Assembly: GCA_029339505.1 (NCBI GenBank)
Contig: JAQISU010000193.1
Span: 5,001-69,000, forward strand
Length of the DNA: 64,000 nt
Direction: 5' to 3'
DNA from: Unio delphinus
Lineage: Eukaryota; Mollusca; Bivalvia; Unionida; Unionidae
Made by a program: the position numbers and the translations under genes. This document shows, in pieces, positions 1-8,338 of this stretch. Numbering within the stretch: the first letter of the stretch is position 1; each line of letters begins with the position of its first letter. Below the pieces are notes generated by a model. The model did not search any database, was not told the origin of the DNA, and saw only the letters and a list, made by a program, of their open reading frames with translations.

Positions 1-113
1 AAAGGGTCTATTTGGTTCATCGTAAGGGTATATTTGGCAAAAAAAAGACGCCATTGTCGTTGTCCCCCCCCCCCCCACCTCTGCTGCTAGTGGGTTAACA
101 ATTCTTTTACGAG
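1..113. repeat. Left terminal inverted repeat of Polinton-like element
   Basis: The stretch reads inward as AAGGGTCTATTTGGTTC, a poly-A tract, CCATTGTCGTTGT, a C14 tract, CTCTGCTGCT and GGGTTAACAATTCTTTTACGA. The reverse complement of 14,831-14,943 matches it almost base for base, with a few substitutions. The outermost base or two and the target duplication lie at or before the window edge, so the exact terminus cannot be fixed. Confidence 0.92.
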
Positions 114-128
114 ATTCAGTAAACGATT

Positions 129-792
129 TTAACTGAATATTTTATCAAGTCCGACATGATATCGCGTCCGAGGATCTGATAAATTTATCGTCACAAATCG
201 ATGTGGGACTGACTGAGCGTGACTAAAGAAATTTCTAAAGAGATGATGATCCATATCACCGCTGCACCAAGTTTGCCAAATATGTCTAAGAGTATGTGTA
301 TCAACTCCGTTGAATACGGCAAGAATATTACAGTTATCTCTGATCACTTTTGGTATTTGTGTGTATCGTTGAGTGACATATATCACGCTAGTTTTTGTTA
401 TGCCTACCTTTGGAAAATATCCTAGCGGGATTCTTTTGATTGTCTAACATGATATCATCATATACGACTAAATTGTTAATATCTCCATCAATATCATCAA
501 TGCTCGGTGCTTCATCGATATCGAGTATAAACTCATTAATACCCTCGCCGGATTCTTCTACCGCTTTGTCGTTAAAATCTTTTAACACGTTGTAACATCG
601 CTGATCATCTAGACTCGGGGCTATCAAATACAACTTTTCCCATTTCATCCATCTCGTTATTAAATTAAGTAACAATTGTGTCTTGCCACTTCCATATGGT
701 CCGATTATAATCATTCTAATTGAATTCGGTAACATCGCATGGTGTTTAATAGGTTCCCGTCGTCGCGTAGCTGAATAATCAATTACATTCAT
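129..792 (-). pseudogene. FtsK/HerA (A32-like) genome-packaging ATPase, frameshifted
   Basis: This is the DNA-packaging ATPase of the Polinton/adenovirus-like lineage, which would pump the genome into preformed capsids. The first 134 codons (792 to 388) carry a Walker A motif GPYGSGKT at residues 31-38 and a Walker B strand with YDD at 111-113. The frame then shifts near position 390 in a run of five A, and a second frame continues from about 386 to 129 with the sensor-like IYVTQRYTQIPK motif and the typical downstream IRDNCN stretch. One extra A explains the break. The gene ends about 15 bp inside the TIR and diverges from the zinc-ribbon gene with only 17 bp between starts. Family assignment is firm. 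Function is lost in this copy unless the shift is a sequencing error. Confidence 0.88.
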
Positions 793-809
793 GTTATTAT
801 AAATAAATT
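793..809. promoter_or_regulatory. Divergent start region between ATPase and zinc-ribbon genes
   Basis: Only 17 bp, nearly all A/T (it contains TTATAAATAA), separate the two divergent start codons. Any promoter must lie within or overlap the coding regions. Its role as a bidirectional promoter is inferred from position and composition only. Confidence 0.3.
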
Positions 810-947
810 ATGGATCTATATTGTGTGAAATGTAAGAAGCGTACTGGCACAAACGACTTGACGACGATTACAACTAAAAATAACCGATCAGCACTTTCTG
901 GTAAATGCGTACAATGCAGTACAAAGAAATTTAGATTTATTTCTTGA
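810..947 (+). CDS. Small zinc-ribbon protein (DUF5679-like)
   Basis: An intact 45-residue protein begins MDLYCVKCKKRTG and has a second Cys pair, CVQC, at about residues 33-36. This makes a compact CxxC...CxxC zinc ribbon followed by a basic, aromatic end (KKFRF). The layout matches the short DUF5679-type ribbons found in Polintons and related DNA viruses, whose role is unknown; nucleic-acid binding is a guess. The ATG at 810 is the first in frame and sits 17 bp from the ATPase start. In some relatives a ribbon of this kind may be fused to the next, phospholipase, domain. Here the frames differ and stops intervene at 945-947 and 958-960. Confidence 0.6.
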   Translation: MDLYCVKCKKRTGTNDLTTITTKNNRSALSGKCVQCSTKKFRFIS

Positions 948-960
948 GATCTGCGGATAA

Positions 961-1332
961 TTTAAAAAAAAACGAGGAGGTGATATTGCAGCCAAGCTAA
1001 CTAAACTCCCAGGAACCCCATGGGCAAAGTATCCAGGAGAAAAACATCTTCCAGGGTATAGTTATTGTGGATCCGGAACCAGACTCGATATCAGACTCGA
1101 TGATCAAAACCAACCTCGACGTGGTGAAGAACCAATAAACGCCATTGATAAAGCGTGTCATGTTCATGATGTCGCTTATAAAAGCAGCAATCTGCAACAC
1201 AGACATATCGCAGATGTCAAATTCATTCACGCGTTGAATTTTATCACTGATAAATCATTCAAAGAAAAATTGGCTTCATGGTTAGTAAAATCGGCAATGA
1301 AAGGTAAATTGATGTTAGGTGCCGGTAATTAA
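961..1332 (+). pseudogene. Parvovirus-type phospholipase A2 domain protein, start codon not found
   Basis: The open frame runs from just after a stop at 958-960 to TAA at 1330. It contains the calcium loop YCGSGT (family consensus YxGPGN/T) and the catalytic helix DKACHVHDVAY, with the His-Asp pair typical of parvovirus VP1 and adintovirus PLA2 domains. In those viruses the enzyme acts on endosomal membrane during cell entry. Upstream residues GGDIA and LPGTPW fit the usual linker. No ATG lies between the upstream stop and the domain, so either the start was lost, a non-ATG codon is used, or a 5' segment is missing. The 3' end overlaps the leader of the integrase gene. The domain call is good; the status as broken is inferred. 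Confidence 0.75.
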
Positions 1333-1339
1333 TAACAAC

Positions 1340-2282
1340 ATGGAATCTATTTATTATTCTCCAAAAGGATACTGGAGGGGTAAAGCAGCAATTGGTAAAC
1401 TTGCTAGCGCCGCGAAGGTGAAATATACCACAGCAGCGGATTGGTTATCCAAACAGGCGATATGGCAAATTTATCTACCGCCGCCTAAACAAATTAACTA
1501 CTCGTATTTTGATGTGACCGTTCCTAATGAAGTTCATCAGGCTGATATATTTTTTCTGCCACATGATGGTGGTTACAAATACGCGTTAACTATAGCTGAT
1601 GTTGCGAGTCGATAGAAACAAGCAGAACCGTTAAAAACAAAATCATCAACTGAAGTGGCTTCTGCGTTTGAAAAGTTTTATCGGCGGGGTCCTCTGCGCT
1701 GGCCAAATCTATTACAAGTTGATCCTGGAAAGGAATTTCAGGGTGCGGTTCTATCAACAATGAAGCATCATAATGTCACTATCAGACGAGGGCATACTGC
1801 ACGACATCGCGATCAGGCAATTGTTGAACGATTTAATCGTACACTTGATGAGAGTTTATTTGGATATCAATTAGCTAAGGAATTTATTCAGGATAAACGA
1901 TCTCGTGAATGGGTTAAGAGATTACCAGCTGTGATTACCGCGCTAAATAATGAGGTTACTCGAACAATCAGCATGAAACCTAACAACGCGATTAAAAAGA
2001 AGTATATATCACTAAAACCGCAAAAAGATTTTTCAAAGCAACCAATACTCGGTAATGTCACCGTTAGGTATTTATACGAACCAGGAGAGCTTGAAGGTGG
2101 TAAAAAGGGCTACTGATCCTTTTTGGAGCGTTATGGCGCATAAAATATCTAGTATAACACGATCTACGGGTAGACCTGCAATCTATAGATTGGATTTGAC
2201 CGCTCCTCAGTGAGGATTTACTCGTGAACAACTACAAGTGATACCCGAGGATACTCAATTACCGCCGCGTGGTCTTAACTAG
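1340..2282 (+). pseudogene. Polinton retroviral-type integrase, three lesions
   Basis: This DDE-superfamily integrase would join element ends to host DNA. I chose the ATG at 1340 (MESIYYSPKGYW) because this opening is conserved in Polinton integrases; an ATG at 1319 is also in frame. The first catalytic Asp is in HQADIFF (codon 69), the second in LLQVDPGKEF, and the Glu in AIVERFNRTL, about 35 residues later. Lesions are an in-frame TAG at 1613-1615 with homologous sequence continuing in the same frame, a frameshift in the A run near 2102, after which a chromo-like tail (DPFWSV...) resumes, and an in-frame TGA at 2211-2213. The end at 2282 overlaps the convergent polymerase gene by 8 bp. Confidence 0.88.
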
Positions 2283-2500
2283 CACCTCTTCGTCTGTTGC
2301 ACTCAAGACAAGTCAGCATCACATTATCTCTAGTATGACCTACGCTGCTATCATTTCTGTCTACGGTAAATTGGCGAGGATCTTTATCCGACCAACACCA
2401 ACGCATTATACATTTGCAACTCGCGCAGTAATTATTATGTTGTTGTTCCAGTGTGATTATTAATTCAGCATCAATATCACATTCTCTGTTATTTTTTTTA
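2275..2500 (-). other. HNH / endonuclease-VII-like zinc finger domain at the end of the replication gene
   Basis: In the minus frame just downstream of the helicase stop at 2460 are a YCASC pair, then FTVDRNDSSVGHTRDNV, then CLECNRRRG before TAA at 2277-2275. This is the C-x2-C ... DR-x-D ... GH-x3-NV ... C-x2-CN layout of HNH recombination-endonuclease domains. It is in the same frame as the polymerase part (3921-2776) and one frame away from the helicase tail. An A-run near 2,495 probably shifted, so it was likely the C-terminal domain of the fusion rather than a separate gene. Confidence 0.65.
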
Positions 2501-3938
2501 TCCTGCTGTTTATAACCAGAAAGTTTTTTTTATCAGTTATTGTAATGTCGTTATCATCTAAAACAACTCTTCGAAGCTGATTTATTCTTCGTACTCTGGA
2601 TACTGCGAGATAAACTAAATTCGACCACTCGATGTGATTATCCACCATCCAAACAATCGTATCTGATATAGTCAATCCCTGTGAAGAATGTATCGTCGCT
2701 GCGTAACCTAGCGTCCATGGGGATTTATCAGCACGCAATGCATCTTCGACGACGCTGATATCAACCAGCACAATATTATTTAACACTAAATTCTGCTTTC
2801 TTGATTCTGTCAACATATATACCCTTAGATGTTATATCCGCGATTATAAAATCGTATTCGACGCTATCTATAATCAACCGTGAAGAATATCGTTTATTGT
2901 CGTATTTTCCACCCTGAGTAAATTTACCAATTATTCTTCTACCAAGATCTTTTGCTTGTCTATTTCTAAATTCAAATAACTGTTTGGACCATTTCACGAC
3001 ATTTTCTTCGTCAAGATCGGGAAACTGTTTTCGTTGTTCGTTGATTATACTATCTAGATTGGGTTGTGGTAAACAGACTTCAGTCTGAGCTCGATAGGAT
3101 ATAATCGCTTCACTGGCAATCATCGATATCAGCATTCTACAATCAATCATATACCGTAACAGCACTATTGGCATCCAGTGTTTTTCAGATATATGTCTAC
3201 CAATCCAAACATAACAGCACGGATGAAGTCCTGTAGCCAATTCAAATGATACCACACGAGCGAATCCGGTTAAATCAAAATCGGGTAGTGGTCCATTAAT
3301 AGCAACACGGGCCATCTCGTGTGTTGGATGTCCAAATCGTTTAAAGTATTCAGCGCATTCTCCGTACCCGTGAAAACTTGCCGGATAACACGCGACTATA
3401 TCAACTGAAATAATACTTTCACGGTCATATTTTGTATTCCATAATCCGCCGTGGTTGTATTCTATACAACTTGATTTGATGTCTGTGAGAAACTCACCTC
3501 GCGTTGGATTCCATGTGTTTTTCTTTCTCGCAAAATGAGCTGCAACCGACGGAATTGTAAAACAGTTTGTTAGTAATTGTTCGTCGTCGTAACTCTTCGA
3601 GAAACTACTAGCTAGTTTTTTCATCGCCTCATGGAGTGTTTCAGTGCGGTATAATTCTCCATTGGGTCTTACAAATTGATCGAATCTACACTCGGAGTTA
3701 TGTAACCACACTGACACAGGATCGTTTTTACTCAACTGGTGAATAAAATCAAATAGTTTCTCTTCTCCGGAAAATTCCTCGGGTATATATTTTATGGTTC
3801 TATCCCGCGGAAATATTGTTACTGCAAATTTCAATGCGTGTTCGTTATGATCTATAATTTTGATTGGAGCTCCATTTGAGTTATATTTTGATTCGTATAA
3901 TACTTCACCGGTTATTGTCATTACCGATATTAGGAATC

Positions 3939-4411
3939 TTTAGGTATCACGGTACCAATTGTTTTTCCATAGATCTCAATGCTAATATTTGGAGAGATAA
4001 ATATATTTTCTATCCTAATTTAGCATGCATCTCACACACTGTTATAGAGAACAATGTTAGATTGTCAATTTGATGATGACAAAACCAGGTACTCCATTGC
4101 ATTTAAGAGAGATAACTCTGCTGGAACTAGACAGGGGTATGAGTTATCTAGTCACAACATACCTATTTTCAGTCATGTCTATGACATTTTCAAAAAATCA
4201 TAAAAAATACAAAATATGATTAGTATAGGAATTAACATAAATTCACATGTTGCCAAGAGGCTAAACTATTTTTTTAAGCCTAACAGAAAGTTCAACTCTT
4301 ACATAATCCACCAATCAAAGCTTGTGTTGTTGTTTTTCTCTGATTGGTATGGACCCTGCACCTTACGCTCCACCCACATGGACTTGCGCAATTGGTACCG
4401 TTATACCTTAA
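3939..4411. mobile_element. TTAA-flanked MITE, copy 1, inside the polymerase gene
   Basis: A 465-bp non-coding insert (3943-4407) has inverted ends GGTATCACGGTACCAATTG and its near mirror image CAATTGGTACCGTTATACC. Flanks are TTTA on the left and TTAA on the right, which fits a TTAA target duplication with one change, as in piggyBac-type elements. A homologous copy lies at 59,159-59,616, sharing most of its length. The insert contains no ORF of note and must have been mobilised by a transposase elsewhere. Confidence 0.85.
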
Positions 4412-5073
4412 AGATGTTTCTAATTTAGTTATATCTTGAATTGTTGCCCCTCGCTGTTTCACTGTTAACCCCCACTCGGTTATTTTTTTGCGTCTTAGAT
4501 CAGTCAATTTGTTTCCACGCAACGCATTTGTGAAGTGTTTTATTATTCGTTCTGCCACACAATTTATTTTTGATAGTTTCATGGGTTTTAGTTTTTCAAT
4601 ACTCGGTTTATCATTTAACGGAGATATCCCATAAACAACTGCTGTTAGAGGATAAGATCTCTCGTAGTATGGTTTGTCAATTCCAGTCAGAATTCCTGGT
4701 TTGGAATCTTGACTCACAGTGACAGTTTTTTTTATTATTCAGGATGGGTTCAAATTTATCCCTGATAATCCAATCTCCAGTGTCTGAACGGATAATGAAT
4801 TTTATTCTAAACAAAATACCTTTTCCGCGTAAGATGTGAAATTATCACTGCTGCGTATTTATCGTTCATGGTAGCATCAATGCTACCATCAATTCGAAAT
4901 GTTGACCAACAGTGAGATGCTCCATCACGCTTGAATTCATTAAAACAATCACGAATTTTTCTTATCATGGTTCTATCACTTATTAGACTCTTTGGCTTAT
5001 CAGAGACTCTATCGAGATTAAATTTAGTATTTTTCGAAGGTGTAATTTTCGATATTCTCTTGAACTCCTTCAT

Positions 5074-5117
5074 ATTATAATTGAAACAAGTATTTAAATA
5101 GAGAATATATATATATA
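5074..5117. promoter_or_regulatory. AT-rich divergent promoter region
   Basis: These 44 bp lie between the start of the leftward replication gene (5073) and the rightward Cys-rich gene (5118). They contain TATTTAAATA and a TATATATATATA run directly before the rightward ATG. A bidirectional promoter is inferred from gene layout. Confidence 0.35.
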
Positions 5118-5452
5118 ATGAATCATTGCAAATGGCTTATGATTGGATCAATAACCCTGTGTAACAAATCATGCAGAAAGGAGTTCTGTGGGTATCATAT
5201 GCAAAGCGTTCGACGCGGAAGTCTTGGTCCAAATCCATGTATAAGATGTGGGGTAGGGGTGAGAGTAATATCACAATTGTGTCTCGGTTGTTGTGCTAAG
5301 CGATACAGAGAGTTAAAGCGTTATTATCATAACGAACTAAGAATTCCATCAATAACTCTGACCCTGACAGCGTCAATGACACAGTTATAAGAACTCTTCA
5401 AGACTACTTTGAAAAATTCTCAAGTGATGTTATTATTAGACCAAACAATTAA
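5118..5452 (+). pseudogene. Cys-rich zinc-binding protein of unknown role, frameshifted
   Basis: The first frame (5118-about 5340) has paired Cys/His groups: CNKSC, FCGYH, CIRC and CLGCC, followed by a basic RYRELKRYYH segment. This suggests a two-site zinc-binding fold, perhaps nucleic-acid binding. Near 5341 the frame shifts, and an acidic, helical tail (SDPDSVNDTVIRTLQDYF) continues in another frame to TAA at 5450-5452. The tail's codon-like character and immediate continuity argue that it belongs to the same gene. I recall similar small proteins in Polinton-like elements of invertebrates but cannot name the family. It diverges from the polymerase gene. Confidence 0.5.
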
Positions 5453-5479
5453 TTAGACAAACAATATTATAGTATATAA

Positions 5480-5973
5480 ATGAACTAAGAATTCCGACCA
5501 CACCCTGAGATTCCAAACTATGAGGCATCCAGTGATGGTATTGCCAGACACCGTAGATTGAAGAAGCCAGTAGGTGTTGTGAATAATATGGGGTATTTGA
5601 TGTTTGGTGCTGGGAAAAAGAATATTACTGCCATCGTTTTGTGTATGAATGTAATTACGGATTGATCGAAGATGGTTTTGTTATCGATCACATTGATTCC
5701 AATCCTCAGAATAACAAATTGGATAATCTAGAAGTTGTTACACAGAGTGAGAATTTAAAACGAGGAAAGATTGGTACTTATTAATCAATTGGGAAGAGGC
5801 CTGTAGAATCTTTTAATACAGCAACTAACGAAGAAATTATATTCCAATCAATGTTTGAAGCCGGTAGATATTTTAATAATTGTATACCCTCAGTACGAAA
5901 AGTAGCAGAGGGAACTTATCGATCAGCTTTTTCAAAACGAACTGGACAAAAAATACAGTTCGTTTATGTCTAA
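5480..5973 (+). pseudogene. NUMOD4/HNH homing-type endonuclease, three lesions
   Basis: The product resembles phage and large-virus HNH homing endonucleases. In order it has an N-terminal NUMOD4-like stretch (IPNYEASSDG, then RHRRLKKP), an HNH_3-type core (CHRFVYECN, VIDHIDSNPQNNKLDNLE, VVTQSEN) and a NUMOD1-like tail (FNTATNEEIIFQSMFEAGRYF). Lesions are a TAA at codon 3 (5486-5488) after the ATG at 5480, a frameshift in GGGAAAAAG near 5,617, and a TAA at 5782-5784, after which homologous sequence continues in the same frame to TAA at 5971. Such genes are selfish passengers in viruses. Here it sits free-standing between the Cys-rich gene and the minisatellite. The family call is strong from the motifs; activity in this copy is not expected. 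Confidence 0.78.
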
Positions 5974-6195
5974 TCATGTTTTATATAACACCAAGGGAGA
6001 TAACTCGTTTAGTATATTTACGGGCTATGAAAGAGTTATGGATCTCAACGGGTTTTTCCGATTATTTCTTAGTGGAAAAAAAATATATTTTGTAAGAAAA
6101 CGAATAAAATATGTAGTGTTTTACAAATAATTGTATTTTTAGTTTTCATTTTCCTTCAAGTATTCTGTTTTGTTTCATACACGAAAGGTATATGG
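5974..6195. other. AT-rich spacer
   Basis: There are 222 bp between the endonuclease relic and the minisatellite. No gene or clear repeat was seen. Confidence 0.5.
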
Positions 6196-7804
6196 TGCTA
6201 TGATATGAATTCCAAGAACTGCTATGATATGAATTCTACGAACTGCTATGATATGAATTCCAAGAACTGATATGACATAAATTCCAAGAACTGATATGAT
6301 ATGAATTCCAAAACTGATATGATATGAATTCCAAGAACTGATATGATATGAATTCCGAGAACTGATATGATATAAATTCCGAGAACTGATATGATATATG
6401 AATTCCAAGAACTGCTATGAATGTTATATGAATTCCAAGAACTGATGTGATATGAATTCCAAAAACTGATGTGATATGAATTCCAAGAACTGCTATGATT
6501 GTTATATGAATTCCAAGAACTGTTATGATATGAATTCCAGGAACTGTTGTGATATAAATTCCAAGAAATGTTATGATATGAATTCCAAGAACTGATGTGA
6601 TATAAATTCCAAGAACTGTTTTGATATGAATTCCATGAACTGATTTGATATAAATTCCAAGAACTGTTATGATATGAATTCCAAGAACTGTTATGATATA
6701 AATTCCAAGAACTGTTATGGTATAAATTCCAAGAACTGTTATGATATGAATTCCATGAACTGTTATGATATGAATTCCAAGAACTGTTGTGATATAAATT
6801 ACAAGAACTGTTATGATATAATTTCCAAGAACTGATGTGATATGAATTCCAAGAACTGTTGTGATCTAAATTCCAAAAACTGTTGTGATATGAATTCCAA
6901 GAACTGATGTGATATTAATTCCAAGAACTGCTGCGATATGAATTCCAAGAACTGCTGTGATGTAAATTCCAAGAACTGTTATGATATGAATTCCAAAAAT
7001 TGTTATGATATAAATTCCAAGAACTGTTATGATATGAATTCCAAGAACTGTTATGATATAAATTCCAAGAATTGTTATGATATAAATTCCAAGAACTGTT
7101 ATGGTATAAATTCCAAGAACTGTTATGATATGAATTCCAAGAACTGTTATGATATGAATTCCAAGAACTGTTGTGATATAAATTACAAGAACTGTTATGA
7201 TATAATTTCCAAGAACTGATGTGATATGAATTCCAAGAACTGTTGTGATCTAAATTCCAAAAACTGTTGTGATATGAATTCCAAGAACTGATGTGATATT
7301 AATTCCAAGAACTGCTGCGATATGAATTCCAAGAACTGCTGTGATGTAAATTCCAAGAACTGTTATGATATGAATTCCAAAAATTGTTATGATATAAATT
7401 CCAAGAACTGTTATGATATGAATTCCAAGAACTGTTATGATATAAATTCCAAGAACTGTTATGATATAAATTCCAATAACTGTTATGACATGAATCCCAA
7501 GAATTGTTATAATATAAATTCCAAGAACTGTTATGATATAAATTCCAAGAACTGTTATGATATAAATTCCAAGAACTGTTATGATATGAATTTCAAGGAC
7601 TGTTATGATATGAATTCGAAGAACTCTTGTGATATAAATTCCAAGAACTGTTATGATATAATTTCCAAGAACTGATGTGACATGAATTCCAAGAACTGTT
7701 GTGGTATAAATTCCAAAAACTGTTGTAATATAAATTCCAAGAACTGATGTGATATGAATTCCAAGAACTGCTGCGATATGAATTCCAAGAACTGCTGTGA
7801 TATA
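6196..7804 (+). repeat. 24-bp minisatellite (about 67 copies) inside the Polinton
   Basis: The unit is GATATGAATTCCAAGAACTG plus TTAT, 24 bp, with many copies holding an EcoRI site (GAATTC). Variants differ at ATG/ATA, GTTA/GTTG/GATG and at single bases; the first 300 bp are more degenerate and have some 22-23 bp units. Because 24 is divisible by three, one plus-strand frame encodes an octapeptide repeat (M/I)NSKNCYD over 6938-7219 and 7322-7675, and the opposite strand stays open with a hydrophobic octad. A 384-bp (16-unit) block is duplicated: the variant block starting at 6,829 recurs at 7,213, and 6,901 recurs at 7,285. No start context or codon bias supports real translation. Confidence 0.95.
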
Positions 7805-7857
7805 ATCCTTCAAAATTGACTCCAATTTTTTTATATTAGAAATATGAATTATCATAT

Positions 7858-8247
7858 ATGAATTCTGAAAATATGAATAAGATTTTAGCTGAATTTTCAA
7901 AATTGAAAAGCCAAGAGATTAAATTGTCTAATAATTTAAACCCTAACTAAATTATGTCCGACTTTCAAGATATAAAATACGGTATTATTACTAACAAATA
8001 TATGCTGCCAAAGAAGTATGCGTTCATAAAAAAAATCCAGAATTCTATTCGCGATTCTCTTGCATTCTGTAGTGACGTAAGTGTGTTTGTCCCATTATTT
8101 ACTACCGTAGATGGAATTCGAAAAGAGTTAGGCCGAGATTATGAATTTAAAAAGGAGGTTAATTCGAAGATTAGAAATATACGGGCGTTAATTGAAGAAA
8201 ATGAAAAAAAAAAAACGCTGGATACAACTGACGATTTGACAGTATAG
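7858..8247 (+). CDS. Small unknown proteins (30 + 97 aa, possibly one broken gene)
   Basis: Two frames lie in line: 7858-7950 (MNSENMNKILAEFSKLKSQE...) and 7954-8247 (MSDFQDIKYGIITNK...). They share one reading frame and are separated only by TAA at 7948 and one codon, so they may be one gene with a stop. The second product is 97 residues, basic and helical at its end (RKELGRDYEFKKEV, then an NEKKKT tail). I do not recognise either. They open the rightward block of structural genes and follow the minisatellite directly; the first ATG lies about 55 bp past the array. Confidence 0.4.
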
Positions 8248-8338
8248 CGCGTTAGTATAAATACATCACTGTTGCAAATACAATGGAAGGTATATTTGAT
8301 CAAACAACACGGAATTAAATTAACTGAAAAATATTTTA

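Larger units (their letters stand above)
2275..5073 (-). pseudogene. Broken PolB / SF1 helicase / HNH fusion gene, MITE-interrupted
   Basis: Pieces of one replication gene lie in order on the minus strand. (1) 5073-4807 and 4717-about 4412 form an N-terminal part spread over frames, with a short bridging open stretch between. (2) 3921-2776 carries a family-B polymerase motif-A-like site SVDIVACYPASF and a GKFTQGG motif. (3) 2816-2460 carries C-terminal SF1 helicase motifs: LGYAATIHSSQGLTI and YLAVSRV. (4) 2500-2275 carries a zinc/HNH finger. PolB motif C (TDS) and helicase Walker A/B are absent, so a central segment seems deleted near 2,790, where the frame also shifts. A MITE sits at 3943-4407; removing it with one TTAA copy puts both sides in one frame. 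The fused architecture is from my memory of related eukaryotic proteins, not a search. Confidence 0.72.

Noticed and set aside
219..425. Plus-strand ORF over the ATPase gene
   Set aside because: It is the shadow of the ATPase on the other strand.
2269..2463. 64-codon plus ORF downstream of the integrase
   Set aside because: It is the shadow of the minus-strand HNH finger, whose Cys pairs and DR...GH...NV pattern are clear.
7250..7900. 216-codon minus frame with a hydrophobic octad repeat
   Set aside because: It arises because a 24-bp unit without a stop in that frame stays open through the whole array. There is no start context or known family.
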